A stretch of DNA of 40,857 bases, taken from NCBI GenBank assembly GCA_019429185.1, contig JAHYJH010000017.1:1-40857 (forward strand). The letters run 5' to 3'. This DNA comes from Vicingaceae bacterium (GTDB lineage Bacteria; Bacteroidota; Bacteroidia; Flavobacteriales_E; Vicingaceae). The notes beneath the pieces are model-generated. The model was not told the DNA's origin and searched no databases. It worked only from the letters and a program-made list of their open reading frames with translations. Position 1 is the first letter of the stretch. Each line of letters starts with the position of its first letter. A program made the translations under genes and the position numbers. Below are positions 7,560 to 16,724 of the stretch, piece by piece.

Positions 7560-8783
7560 ATGCTCAATATATCAGAAAGAGGTGCTGCAATGCCCGAATC
7601 TCCAATACGAAAATTAGTTCCTTTTGCACAAGGAGCGGAACAAAAAGGAAGAACCGTTTACTATTTGAATATTGGTCAACCCGATATAAAAACTCCAGAA
7701 GTTGCTATTGATGCACTACGAATCATTGATAGAGACATAATAGAATATAGCCATTCAGCAGGTGGTTTAGGATATAGAACTGGTTTAACAAAATATTATA
7801 ACAAGCTAAACTTCAACATTACCCCAGAAGATATTATTGTTACTACAGGAGGCTCAGAAGCGTTGGTTTTTGCTTTCAATTGCTGTATGAATGAAGGTGA
7901 TGAGGTAATTATTCCAGAACCATTTTATGCAAACTACAATGGTTTTGCTAAAATTTCCAACGTAAACATAGTGCCTGTAACATCTACCATAGAAAATGGA
8001 TTTGCATTACCTGCCATTTCTGAATTTGAAAAACTGATAACAAAAAAAACAAAAGCGATTTTAATTTGTAATCCAGGAAACCCGACTGGATACTTATATA
8101 GCAAAGAAGAATTAGAAACATTAAGAGATATTGTAAAAAAACATAATCTTTATTTAATTTCAGATGAAGTTTATCGAGAATTTTGTTACGATGGAAAAAA
8201 GCATATTTCGATTTTCAACTTAGATGGAATCGAAGAAAACAGCATTGTTGTTGACTCCATATCGAAACGATATAGTATGTGTGGAGCAAGAATTGGTGCT
8301 TTTATTTCTAAAAATAAAAAATTAATGTCCACAGCTTTAAAATATGCTCAAGCAAGATTAAGCCCACCAACATTAGGTCAAATTGCTGGCGAAGCTGCCT
8401 TAGAAACACCCCAAAGCTATTTTGATGAAGTATCTGCTGAATATGTAGCACGAAGAGATGTGTTGGTTGAAGGTTTAAATAAAATTGAAGGTATATTTTG
8501 CCCAACTCCTGGTGGTGCATTTTATGCTGTAGCATCACTTCCTATAGAAAATGCAGAACACTTTTGCCAATGGCTGTTAGAAGAATTTGAATACAACAAT
8601 CAAACAATAATGTTAGCTCCTGCAGCTGGATTTTATGCCACAAAAGGATTAGGCAAAAATCAAGTTAGAATGGCTTACGTTTTAAACAAAGATTCGTTAA
8701 GAAACGCCATTGAATGTTTAGATCAAGCTTTAAAAGTTTATCCAAACCGAACAATTAATAAGTTCGTCAAAGCAGAAATATAA
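7560..8783 (+). CDS. PLP-dependent class I/II aminotransferase (AspC-like)
   Basis: 407-residue fold-type I aminotransferase of the aspartate/aromatic family. Motifs: YYLNIGQPDIKTP (34-46), TTGGSEALVFAF, NPGNPTG (171-177), SDEVYREF (201-208), and the PLP lysine in SISKRYSMCGARIG (Lys236), followed by Arg244 for substrate carboxylate or phosphate. The family is complete. The natural substrate (aspartate, an aromatic or a branched-chain amino acid) cannot be read from sequence alone. Monocistronic as far as can be seen; only an imperfect -7 box (TACTTTTA) lies upstream. Confidence 0.88.
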   Translation: MLNISERGAAMPESPIRKLVPFAQGAEQKGRTVYYLNIGQPDIKTPEVAIDALRIIDRDIIEYSHSAGGLGYRTGLTKYYNKLNFNITPEDIIVTTGGSEALVFAFNCCMNEGDEVIIPEPFYANYNGFAKISNVNIVPVTSTIENGFALPAISEFEKLITKKTKAILICNPGNPTGYLYSKEELETLRDIVKKHNLYLISDEVYREFCYDGKKHISIFNLDGIEENSIVVDSISKRYSMCGARIGAFISKNKKLMSTALKYAQARLSPPTLGQIAGEAALETPQSYFDEVSAEYVARRDVLVEGLNKIEGIFCPTPGGAFYAVASLPIENAEHFCQWLLEEFEYNNQTIMLAPAAGFYATKGLGKNQVRMAYVLNKDSLRNAIECLDQALKVYPNRTINKFVKAEI

Positions 8784-8841
8784 GAGTAAATATTTTCCTA
8801 AATTTTTATTAGCTATTCTATTTTTTAAGAGGAACTTACTG

Positions 8842-8849
8842 TAATTTTG
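8842..8849 (+). promoter_or_regulatory. -7 promoter box for the patatin-barrel gene
   Basis: TAATTTTG matches TAnnTTTG, 25 bases before the TTG start at 8875, which supports that non-ATG start. Confidence 0.5.
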
Positions 8850-8874
8850 AAATTTAAAACTCATTATTATCAAG

Positions 8875-11169
8875 TTGCTTCATAAAATACTAACCATTTC
8901 TATTTACATCGGTATTTTTTTAGTGCCTTATTTTGCATTAAAAGCACAATCTGTTGGTGTTGTTTTGAGTGGTGGTGGCTCTAGTGGTATAGCTCATATT
9001 GGGGTTTTAAAAGCATTAGAAGAACATAATATACCCATTGACTATATTGCCGGAACTTCTATGGGAGGATTAATTGCTGGACTTTATGCTTCAGGATATT
9101 CACCAACTGAAATTGAAGAATTGTTTCTCTCAGAAAAATTTAAAAATTGGGCTCAAGGAAATTTAAACAAAAAATATATTTTCTATTTACGCCAACAAGC
9201 CATAACACCTTCATTAATAACATTTAAACTAAACACAGATACCCTTTGGGAAATTAATTTGCCAACTAATTTAATCTCACCAAGAGCAATAAATTACGGT
9301 TTAATGGAATATTTTGCACCAGCATCAGCAAAATCAAAAAACAATTTCGATAGTTTATTTATTCCTTTTAGATGTGTGGCCTCTGATATTATCACAAAAA
9401 AAGCTGTTGTATTAAAAAAAGGTAAACTTCCAACTGCAATTAGAGCATCTATGGCTTATCCTTTTTATTTACCTCCCATTGCCTACGATTCCATGTTACT
9501 TTTTGATGGAGGATTGTATAACAACTTTCCTTCCAATGTGATTTATGATGATTTTAATCCTGATTTCATCATTGGAAGTAATGTTTCGTCAAATTTCTTA
9601 CCCCCAAATGAAGACAATGTGGTTTCTCAAATAAAAGCAATTATATCAAACGACACTGAATATATAATTCCATGCGAGTATTCCATACTAATTGAACCTG
9701 AAGCATCTAATTTTTCTACATTTAATTTTGATAATAATGAACAATTAATTCAAATTGGCTACTTAGCTACTATGAATAAAATTACTGACTTACAAAATCA
9801 GATAACAAGAAAAGTTACTAAAGTTGAAATTGAAAAAGCCAGGGCAACTTACAAAGCAAGTTTGCCACCACTTATTTTTAATAACGTAACTGTTTCAGGT
9901 TTGTCTAAAAAACAAAATCACTACATAGAAAAGTCATTACAATTAAAAAAGGGTTCCTCAACCGCTGAAACATTTAAGTCTGAATATACAAAAATATCGT
10001 CCGATAATAAAATTAAATCTCTATATCCTGAAGCCATTTACAATGATTCTATCAATTTATTTTCACTTAATTTACAAGCTAAAAAAGAGAAAAACTTGTT
10101 CATATCCTTTGGTGGTGTATTTTCTTCGAGACCTGTAAGTACTGGTTACATTGGAATTCAGTATAATTTACTTAGAAAGGTGGCTCATTCCTTTACTGTT
10201 GAAACTTATTTGGGACGATTAACCAATTCACTTATTGCAGGTTACAGATTGGATGTTTCTGGTAAAATACCATTCTATTGGCAAACCCAAGCCATATCCG
10301 AGCAGTGGGATTATTTTAAAAGCAATTCTACTTTTTTTGAAGACACAAAACCCTCTTTTCTTGTAAGCGATGAACTTTATGTTAAATCAGAAGTAGGTTT
10401 ACCATTGGGTTTTAAAAATAAATTAATATTAGGAGGTACATTTGGCGAATTAAATAATAATTATTATCAAACCAGGCAATTTATTTCTACTGATACAACT
10501 GATGAAACTTCTTTTAAAAATCATTCTTTATTTATAAATTTTGATAATAACTCATTAGATTTAAAACAATATGCCTCAAAAGGTAGGCAAATTTTAATTG
10601 AAGCAAAATACATTAACGGTAGAGAACGAACTGTTCCTGGTTCAACTTCCATAATAAAAGATATTTCAAAATCATATTTGAATTGGATTTTACTTAAAGC
10701 AAAAGTGGATAATTATTTCAACAAAAGAGGTTGGGCTCGTTTTGGAGTGATGGGCGAAGTTGTATATTCTACACAACCCTTTTTTGAAAATTATACAGCA
10801 AGTGTGTTGGCGGCATCTTCATTTCAACCAATTACAGAAAGTGTAACTTTATTTCAGGAAAGATTGAGAGCTAAAAAATATGTAGCTGGCGGTGCAAAAA
10901 CTATTTTTGAAGTTTATAAAAATACGCAGCTTCGAATTGAAGGATATATTTTTCAACCCTATCAAGAAATTATTCAAAATGAATTTAAGAAAGGAGAATT
11001 AGGAAAACAATGGGCAACTCGTCAATATATTTTTTCTAGCTCTTTAGTTTATCAAACTCCAATTGGTCCTTTTGCATTTAATGTGAATTATTATGATAAA
11101 CAAGAAGATAGATGGACTTTCTTATTCCATTTTGGTTATTTCATATTTAATAAGAAAAATTTACAATAA
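8875..11169 (+). CDS. Patatin-like phospholipase with outer-membrane barrel domain
   Basis: 764 residues. Signal peptide 1-24, then a patatin domain: oxyanion loop GGGSSG (33-38), nucleophile GTSMGG (Ser62), and DGG with Asp211 of the Ser-Asp dyad. Around 330-400 is a POTRA-like segment (PPLIFNNVTVSGLSKKQNHY), and from about 410 to the end a BamA/surface-antigen beta-barrel ending in an aromatic strand (FLFHFGYFIF). This is the PlpD/RssA-with-barrel architecture, predicted to be an outer-membrane lipase whose enzyme domain may be exposed or exported (type Vd-like). The start is TTG: no in-frame ATG exists before residue 63, and the signal peptide needs this start. It overlaps the convergent gene by 9 bases. 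Confidence 0.9.
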   Translation: MLHKILTISIYIGIFLVPYFALKAQSVGVVLSGGGSSGIAHIGVLKALEEHNIPIDYIAGTSMGGLIAGLYASGYSPTEIEELFLSEKFKNWAQGNLNKKYIFYLRQQAITPSLITFKLNTDTLWEINLPTNLISPRAINYGLMEYFAPASAKSKNNFDSLFIPFRCVASDIITKKAVVLKKGKLPTAIRASMAYPFYLPPIAYDSMLLFDGGLYNNFPSNVIYDDFNPDFIIGSNVSSNFLPPNEDNVVSQIKAIISNDTEYIIPCEYSILIEPEASNFSTFNFDNNEQLIQIGYLATMNKITDLQNQITRKVTKVEIEKARATYKASLPPLIFNNVTVSGLSKKQNHYIEKSLQLKKGSSTAETFKSEYTKISSDNKIKSLYPEAIYNDSINLFSLNLQAKKEKNLFISFGGVFSSRPVSTGYIGIQYNLLRKVAHSFTVETYLGRLTNSLIAGYRLDVSGKIPFYWQTQAISEQWDYFKSNSTFFEDTKPSFLVSDELYVKSEVGLPLGFKNKLILGGTFGELNNNYYQTRQFISTDTTDETSFKNHSLFINFDNNSLDLKQYASKGRQILIEAKYINGRERTVPGSTSIIKDISKSYLNWILLKAKVDNYFNKRGWARFGVMGEVVYSTQPFFENYTASVLAASSFQPITESVTLFQERLRAKKYVAGGAKTIFEVYKNTQLRIEGYIFQPYQEIIQNEFKKGELGKQWATRQYIFSSSLVYQTPIGPFAFNVNYYDKQEDRWTFLFHFGYFIFNKKNLQ

Positions 11170-11610
11170 AATTATTTTTGCGACAGTAAAAATAATTGTC
11201 CAACATAAAACTCCAAAAAGCATCACAAATAATGTTTTTTTTTCTTCTCTATAAAACCGACTTGCTAAAAAGCAACCCAATGGGATAGAAAAAAAAATTG
11301 GCGAAAGTATTGATATTCCAATTAATCCGTATTTTGTTTTAATCGCTATTATCCATCTGTTTCTTTTCGTAAATTTTTTTTTTTGTGCTGTTTCTTTTTT
11401 CCACAACAACAAAAGTTTATCCAATAGTGTATTAACTAATGCACCCAAAAAATAGAAAAATAAAACTCCCAAAGTTCCTCCAATTAAGAGAACCAAAAAT
11501 AGTTCAGTTGGAGTAATTGATTTATCAACCATTAGTATTAAAGCAACCGCAAGAAATTTAACAGTTGTGAGCAAAAGTAACCCAACAAATTTTGAAATTA
11601 AAATCATCAT
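11161..11610 (-). CDS. Four-helix membrane protein of unknown function
   Basis: 149 residues with four predicted membrane segments (about 5-27, 36-60, 92-117 and 124-147) and a basic loop KKETAQKKKFTKRNR between helices 2 and 3. The third helix has a Pro/Gly pattern (ISILSPIFFSIPLGCFLASR) reminiscent of DedA/small multidrug-export-like proteins, but the match is weak. Its ATG follows the upp stop codon directly (TAA then ATG), so it is the last gene of the deacetylase-upp operon. Confidence 0.7.
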   Translation of the reverse strand: MMILISKFVGLLLLTTVKFLAVALILMVDKSITPTELFLVLLIGGTLGVLFFYFLGALVNTLLDKLLLLWKKETAQKKKFTKRNRWIIAIKTKYGLIGISILSPIFFSIPLGCFLASRFYREEKKTLFVMLFGVLCWTIIFTVAKIILL

Positions 11611-12261
11611 TTATTCTTTAGCTCCATAAGCTAAATCACCCGCATCACCTAAACCAGGAACAATGTATGATTGAGCTGTAAGCTCATCATCAATTGCTCC
11701 TACCCAAATAATAGTGTCTTCGGGCAATTGTTTTTTTACGAAATCGACACCTTCAATACTAGCAATTAAAGATACGATGTGAATTTGTTTTGGCTTTCCT
11801 TTTTCAAGTAATAATTTATAAATCTCAACCATTGAGGCTCCTGATGCCAACATTGGATCTGACAAAATAACTATTCTATCTTCTAAACTCGGACTAGCCA
11901 TATATTCAGCTTCTATCACAAAAGAGCCATCCTTGTGGTGTTTTCTATAAGCCGAAACAAAGGCATTGTCTGCCTTATCAAAATAATTTAACAACCCTTG
12001 ATGCAATGGTAATCCTGCTCTTAGTATGGTTGCTAAAACAGGTTGTTCTGAAAGTAAATGTATTGGTGCTTCTCCTAAAGGAGTTACAATGTTTGATGAT
12101 TCATAAGTTAATTTTTTACTGATTTCATACGCAAAAATTTCTCCTAAACGCTCACAATTTCTTCTAAATCGCATACTGTCTTTTTGAATATCAACGGATC
12201 TAATTTCAGCAATAAATTGATTAAAAATAGTGTTATTTGCTCCTAAATTAATTACATTCAT
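11611..12261 (-). CDS. upp: Uracil phosphoribosyltransferase
   Basis: Pyrimidine salvage: uracil plus PRPP gives UMP. 216 residues with the PRPP loop DRIVILSDPMLASGASM, the N-terminal phosphate-binding ILRAGLPLHQG, and a uracil-binding C-terminus with PGLGDAGDLAYG. It lies between a deacetylase-family gene (10 bases upstream) and a small membrane protein, forming a three-gene operon. Together with cdd, the window holds two pyrimidine salvage steps. Confidence 0.95.
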   Translation of the reverse strand: MNVINLGANNTIFNQFIAEIRSVDIQKDSMRFRRNCERLGEIFAYEISKKLTYESSNIVTPLGEAPIHLLSEQPVLATILRAGLPLHQGLLNYFDKADNAFVSAYRKHHKDGSFVIEAEYMASPSLEDRIVILSDPMLASGASMVEIYKLLLEKGKPKQIHIVSLIASIEGVDFVKKQLPEDTIIWVGAIDDELTAQSYIVPGLGDAGDLAYGAKE

Positions 12262-12271
12262 GTTTTTATTG

Positions 12272-13585
12272 TTAAATGTTTTTATTGTTGACCGTACCGA
12301 AAATCATTTTTTCATAAACATCCTTCCATCCTTTCCATATTCCTTCATCCGACAATGATTCATTATGCCAAACGCTTACAAAAGTACCTTTTACTTTTTT
12401 TACTTCATCAATAAGTTGATAAATTTCTTTTAATGCTTGTTCGGGAGTTTTGTTTTCATAGTACAGAAATGTAGCTTCCATAACACAAAATGGAGTGATT
12501 TTTAATTTTGTAGCTTGTTCATTTTCTATATCATAAAAAAAAAAAGGATGAGCAATACTTGCCCTAAAACCTATTGTTTCTGCATATCCCATTGTATAAT
12601 CCATGGTTATTCCTGCTTTCAATAGCCTTCTATAAGTTGTTGGAAATGTTAGTTTTAGATAATGTTGCCGGCTTTTTAAAATAGTTTTGTTTATAACATT
12701 TTCTAATCTATTTTTTTCTAAAAGAAGCTTATCATTCGCTTCATTAGATTGATAAGATGGGTGAATGCCTATTTCATTTTCAACCACTAAATTCTTTATT
12801 AGCTGTTGAAATGATTCGTTTTCTATATCGCAATTTTTATCATACTCAGCATAATCTCCAACCAAGAAAAAATAGATGGGCTTTATTTTTTGTTGTTGAT
12901 GAAAATTTTCTAAATATGCAAACGTATCATAAGGGTCTTTTTCTTTCTTAACCAATACGTTAAGTCGTTGTTTCAACTTATTCCTCGAAAAAGTTGCTTT
13001 AGCAATTCCTCCAACTGTTCTTAAAAATCCTTTGTGCTGAATGGCATACGCATTATCAATATCAATAGTGCTTAAATAGTTGAATTTTCTCTCTGGAAAT
13101 TGAAAATCCGAATATTTATCTTTAATACATCGTTCCAAGTGATTTATCCAATAGTTAATTATTGGAACTTTAATAAAACTGTGCTTGAAAGCAAGGCTTT
13201 CTGATGCTAAAAATCGACCATGTTTATCAGTCTTATGTGGTAAATATTCTTCGTATCTGGTTATGAGGTAAAAACTTGCTGCAAACATATCAAAAGAAAA
13301 ACACGAACCCTTTTCAACCTTGAAAAATACTTTTTGATGAAGTTGATCTTCAAACACTTCAATCTTTTGTTCTTTCACTCCTTTTTCAAAAAGTAAATGT
13401 GTTGCAGGAAAGAAAAGTGAATTTTCTATTGCTTGAGTTGAATAGTTAATTTTGGGCAAGTTACTTTGAGTAAAAAATGAAACATCGTTGGTGAAAGACA
13501 CCTGAACATTTAATACATCTTCAAAAATTGTTCTGAAAATGTAAGCAACTCTTTCTGTTATTGTATGTGAATAAACTATTATCAA
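12272..13585 (-). CDS. Polysaccharide deacetylase-family protein
   Basis: 437 residues. The N-terminal 150 residues are a Bacteroidota-specific region (YSHTITERVAYIFRTIFEDV; LITRYEEYLPHKTDKHGRF). The C-terminal part is a NodB-like (CE4) barrel: LSTIDIDNAY supplies the Asp-rich metal motif, GIHPSYQS the His motif, and FVSVWHNESLSD near the end the last His. The fold fits a cell-envelope sugar deacetylase, but substrate and activity are not shown. The start is TTG at 13583-13585 (no nearby in-frame ATG). First gene of the operon with upp. Confidence 0.75.
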   Translation of the reverse strand: MIIVYSHTITERVAYIFRTIFEDVLNVQVSFTNDVSFFTQSNLPKINYSTQAIENSLFFPATHLLFEKGVKEQKIEVFEDQLHQKVFFKVEKGSCFSFDMFAASFYLITRYEEYLPHKTDKHGRFLASESLAFKHSFIKVPIINYWINHLERCIKDKYSDFQFPERKFNYLSTIDIDNAYAIQHKGFLRTVGGIAKATFSRNKLKQRLNVLVKKEKDPYDTFAYLENFHQQQKIKPIYFFLVGDYAEYDKNCDIENESFQQLIKNLVVENEIGIHPSYQSNEANDKLLLEKNRLENVINKTILKSRQHYLKLTFPTTYRRLLKAGITMDYTMGYAETIGFRASIAHPFFFYDIENEQATKLKITPFCVMEATFLYYENKTPEQALKEIYQLIDEVKKVKGTFVSVWHNESLSDEGIWKGWKDVYEKMIFGTVNNKNI

Positions 13586-13601
13586 TTAATTAGAGTTTGT
13601 T

Positions 13602-13629
13602 GAGCAATAGGCAATGGACAATCGTAAAT
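13602..13629. repeat. Four degenerate heptamers (nnnnAAT)
   Basis: GAGCAAT, AGGCAAT, GGACAAT, CGTAAAT stand in exact 7-base register between the deacetylase gene and radC. They share the AAT ending with the arrays at 810-945 (opposite strand), 14394-14601 and 19558-19592. Confidence 0.7.
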
Positions 13630-13631
13630 CG

Positions 13632-14324
13632 TTATATCAACCCTTCATCTGCAAAACTAAAGTATTTTCCATCACCAACAATTATATGATCAATTACAGG
13701 GACATCCATAACAAGCCCTGTTTCTTTCAATTTTTTTGTAAGTTGAATATCTGCCTGACTGGGTTGTAAATTCCCTGATGGATGATTGTGGCACAAAATA
13801 ATGCTTGAAGCCAATTGATTTATCGCTTCTTTAAAAATAATTTTAGCGTCTGCAACTGTACCAGCTACTCCGCCTTTACTGATGTTGTTTCTTTTGATAA
13901 CACAATTTTTTCTATTCAGATAAAGCACCCAAAATTCTTCGTGCGGCAAATCACTTAAAACATCTATAACTGTGTTATATGCATCCTTGCTGGAGTTAAT
14001 AGCTTTTTTTTCTTCCCCATCTGTATCTTTCCTTCTTCTTCCTAATTCTAATGCAGCAACAATGCTTATTGCTTTAGCCTCTCCAATTCCTTTAAATTGT
14101 TTTAAATCAGAAATAGAAAGTTTCCCTAATTTGTTTAAATCATTTTCTATGGAACTTAAGATGCGTTTTGAGAGTTCTACAGCAGTTTCATTTCTGCTGC
14201 CAGAGCTAATTAATATGGCTATTAATTCAGCATCAGATAGTGCTCCTTTACCTTTTGAAAGTAATTTTTCACGAGGTCTGTCCTCTTCTGCCCATGCTTT
14301 GATATTTAATTTTTCGGGATACAT
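13632..14324 (-). CDS. radC: RadC-family JAB/MPN domain protein
   Basis: 230 residues with a helix-hairpin-helix segment (LKQFKGIGEAKAISIVAALE, about 70-90) and a C-terminal MPN/JAB metalloprotease-like fold: catalytic Glu in HEEFWVLYLN, then HNHPSGNLQPSQADIQLT with the HxHx10D metal ligands. RadC was once linked to DNA repair, but its role is not settled. All JAMM residues are present. Monocistronic, flanked on both sides by heptamer repeats. Confidence 0.92.
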   Translation of the reverse strand: MYPEKLNIKAWAEEDRPREKLLSKGKGALSDAELIAILISSGSRNETAVELSKRILSSIENDLNKLGKLSISDLKQFKGIGEAKAISIVAALELGRRRKDTDGEEKKAINSSKDAYNTVIDVLSDLPHEEFWVLYLNRKNCVIKRNNISKGGVAGTVADAKIIFKEAINQLASSIILCHNHPSGNLQPSQADIQLTKKLKETGLVMDVPVIDHIIVGDGKYFSFADEGLI

Positions 14325-14393
14325 ATTTTTATACCCCGAAATTAGTGTTTTATATCAATACTTGTTAATGTAGTATATTAAAAGTTTTAAAAC

Positions 14394-14601
14394 TGGCAAT
14401 GGGCAATGGGCAATGGGCAATGGTTAATAGTCAATGGTTAATAGTCAATGGTTATTTGTTATTTGTTATTTGTTATTTGTTATTTGTTATTTGTTATTTG
14501 ATTTTTGTTATTTGATTTTTGTTATTTGATTTTTGTTATTTGATTTTTGTTATTTGATTTTTGTTATTTGATTTTTGTTATTTGATTTTTGTTATTTGAT
14601 T
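14394..14601. repeat. Compound heptamer array with a progressive change of unit
   Basis: About 208 bases in one 7-base register: TGGCAAT, three GGGCAAT, then alternating GGTTAAT and AGTCAAT, one GGTTATT, six TGTTATT, and finally seven copies of a 14-base unit TGATTTT-TGTTATT (14499-14596). The array runs into the SET gene: its TAA stop (14592-14594, minus strand) and the Lys codon before it are repeat sequence. No promoter or ORF is seen here. Confidence 0.95.
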
Positions 14602-15185
14602 CCGTTGGTATAAAAATTATGCAAGATGGACACCATTTGTTTTTTTCCTTCTGCAACAACTTCAATTTCTTTCCAAGTTTCTTCTGTAATTAAGTTTCTC
14701 AAGGGTTGGTTCACTTTCGTTATTAAGGGAAATGCTTTTTCTAATTTTTTATCCCACACTTTATGATATTTCACTAAATCATTTGGGTAAACAACCTTCC
14801 GTTTTGTTCCTTCATCAATGCCTCTAAATGGAGCTGGGATGTTCAAATACCCATAATCATCGGTAAGTTGTTCTCCTGGTTGTATATCTCTAATAGCAAT
14901 TTCAAAATCATAAGCCGTACTTAAACAATTGGAATTGAAACTGTGATTAACATACCTGCCATTATCCCAACAAAGCACAAAATTGCCATTGTTGTTTCGA
15001 AATGTATAGAAGTCTAAAATATCCTGATAAATAGCATCTAAGGATTGAATTTCTGTGGGAGTAAATTCTCTATCTAACTTGTCTAATGCCCAAGTTATTG
15101 TTCCTTTTGGGATAAACTCTCGAGCTACAACACCGTAGCCAATTTCATTACTGATAAATTTTAATTCAGTGATAGGATGTATCAT
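14592..15185 (-). CDS. SET-domain protein (putative lysine methyltransferase)
   Basis: 197 residues forming a compact SET domain: N-terminal ISNEIGYGVVAREFIPKGTI (the GxGVxAxxxIxxGxxI pattern), the SAM-binding RYVNHSFNSNC (NHSxxxNC) and GEQLTDDYGYLN with the catalytic Tyr region. A post-SET Cys cluster is absent. SET proteins are mostly eukaryotic but occur in bacteria, where most targets are unknown. The final codons are shared with the heptamer array. Monocistronic, divergent from wecB. Confidence 0.85.
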   Translation of the reverse strand: MIHPITELKFISNEIGYGVVAREFIPKGTITWALDKLDREFTPTEIQSLDAIYQDILDFYTFRNNNGNFVLCWDNGRYVNHSFNSNCLSTAYDFEIAIRDIQPGEQLTDDYGYLNIPAPFRGIDEGTKRKVVYPNDLVKYHKVWDKKLEKAFPLITKVNQPLRNLITEETWKEIEVVAEGKKQMVSILHNFYTNGIK

Positions 15186-15373
15186 GCTTATAGTTAAGTT
15201 TAAAGGTTACAAATTGAGTTTGTGATAAATTTAACAGCTGGAATCAAATACCCAAAAACCTTAAACAATAAGCAGCTATTATAACACAAATGTAAATCGA
15301 ATTTTAATTCAAAAATTTTTTTTTAAGTTTATTTTTAACTCCATTTAAATCTTTTTTTATACCCTTAAAATGC

Positions 15374-15381
15374 TAATTTTG
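15374..15381 (+). promoter_or_regulatory. -7 promoter box for wecB
   Basis: TAATTTTG matches TAnnTTTG. It lies downstream of an in-frame ATG at 15370 but 18 bases before the ATG at 15400, so the second ATG is the real start. Confidence 0.6.
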
Positions 15382-15399
15382 AATCTTAATATAAAAAAT

Positions 15400-16506
15400 A
15401 TGTCAAAAAAAATAATGCTCGTTGTTGGTACTCGACCAAATTTCATCAAAATAACTCAATTTGAAAAGGAATTGGCTGCTTATGGCAATGCTTTTGAATA
15501 CATTCTTATTCACACCAATCAACATTTTGACACCAACATGTCTGATATTTTTTTTACACAATTAAATCTTAAAAAACCAGAATTTTTAACTATTGCACCA
15601 AGCAGTCCTGCTGCTCAAATTGGTCAAATTATTATTGAACTGGAAAAATCAGTGATAAAACACCAGCCCGATGCACTAATTGTTGTTGGTGATGTTAATT
15701 CTACTTTAGCTGGTGCAATTGTTGGAAATAAAACAAACACCTTATTGTTTCATTTGGAAAGTGGTTTGAGAAGCTACGACAATGAAATGCCTGAAGAAAT
15801 TAATAGACTAATTACCGATTTAGTTGCCGATCATTTTTTTGTAACCGAACAAAGTGGTTATGATAATTTACTTGCCTCAGGTAAATCACCTGAACAAATT
15901 CATTTTGTAGGCAACACCATGATAGATACCTTGGTGGCTTTTGATTCCATTATTCAACAAAATGACATTTTAGAAAAATTAAATTTAGTGAATAAAAGTT
16001 TTGTGTTGATGACCATGCATAGACCTTCAAATGTTGATACAAAAGAAAGATTATTAGTTCTGCTCGACATCATTAATAGAGTGTCGGAAAATAATCATCT
16101 TGTTCTTCCTATTCATCACCGAACCAAAAACAGTTTAATCAAACACAACCTCTTTCATTTATTAGAAAATAACCCAAAAGTTATTATTTCAGAAGCTCTT
16201 GATTATTTGGCTTTTCAAAAATTGATTGCAACATGCAACTATGTGCTTACAGATAGTGGTGGAATTCAAGAGGAAACAACCTATCGGCAAGTACCTTGTT
16301 TAACTTTGAGAGAAAACACCGAAAGACCTAGTACTGTTACGTTGGGCACAAATGAATTGGTTGAATACAATTATGAAGCTGTAGCTGAAAAAATCAACGA
16401 AATTGAAAGTGGTAGCTATAAAAAAGGAACTATTCCTCCACTGTGGGATGGAAAAGCAACCCAACGCATTGTAAAAGTATTGCATGAAATTTTGGTTAAA
16501 AATTAA
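15400..16506 (+). CDS. wecB: UDP-N-acetylglucosamine 2-epimerase, WecB family
   Basis: Non-hydrolysing UDP-GlcNAc 2-epimerase (UDP-ManNAc formation), 368 residues, GT-B fold. Motifs: VVGTRPNFIK, HTNQHFDTNMSDIFF, VVGDVNSTLAGAIVG (catalytic Asp), HLESGLRSYDNEMPEEINR (two catalytic Glu), MTMHRPSNVD (catalytic His), TDSGGIQEE and RENTERPSTVTLGTN. The upstream in-frame ATG at 15370 is rejected because a -7 box lies between the two. UDP-ManNAc serves surface polysaccharides. It is followed, after a gap with an inverted repeat, by the Rpe/CBS - DAHP synthase pair. WecB paralogues acting on other UDP-sugars exist, so the substrate is probable rather than certain. Confidence 0.88.
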   Translation: MSKKIMLVVGTRPNFIKITQFEKELAAYGNAFEYILIHTNQHFDTNMSDIFFTQLNLKKPEFLTIAPSSPAAQIGQIIIELEKSVIKHQPDALIVVGDVNSTLAGAIVGNKTNTLLFHLESGLRSYDNEMPEEINRLITDLVADHFFVTEQSGYDNLLASGKSPEQIHFVGNTMIDTLVAFDSIIQQNDILEKLNLVNKSFVLMTMHRPSNVDTKERLLVLLDIINRVSENNHLVLPIHHRTKNSLIKHNLFHLLENNPKVIISEALDYLAFQKLIATCNYVLTDSGGIQEETTYRQVPCLTLRENTERPSTVTLGTNELVEYNYEAVAEKINEIESGSYKKGTIPPLWDGKATQRIVKVLHEILVKN

Positions 16507-16615
16507 ACTTGAAAAGTGCATATTCGTATATTGCGTGTAACATTTGTGAAATTAAAAAAATTGCAAATTACAACGCATTAAATAGTGTCTGTCCATAAAC
16601 TTGTAAGTCTAAAAA

Positions 16616-16667
16616 ATGTCACGAATACACGAATAAAAAAGAAATAATATTCGTGCATTCGTGGCAT
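16616..16667. repeat. Inverted repeat, 20-base arms
   Basis: Left arm ATGTCACGAATACACGAATA (16616-16635) and right arm 16648-16667 pair at 18 of 20 positions around a 12-base AT-rich loop. It lies between wecB and the Rpe/CBS gene. It may act as the wecB terminator or be one of the small interspersed repeats of this genome. Confidence 0.8.
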
Positions 16668-16689
16668 CTACATTAATCAAAAAATTAAG

Positions 16690-16697
16690 TAGTTTTG
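16690..16697 (+). promoter_or_regulatory. -7 promoter box for the Rpe/CBS - DAHP synthase pair
   Basis: TAGTTTTG matches TAnnTTTG, 27 bases before the ATG at 16725. Confidence 0.55.
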
Positions 16698-16724
16698 ACA
16701 TTACGTAAGTAACATAAAAAATTC

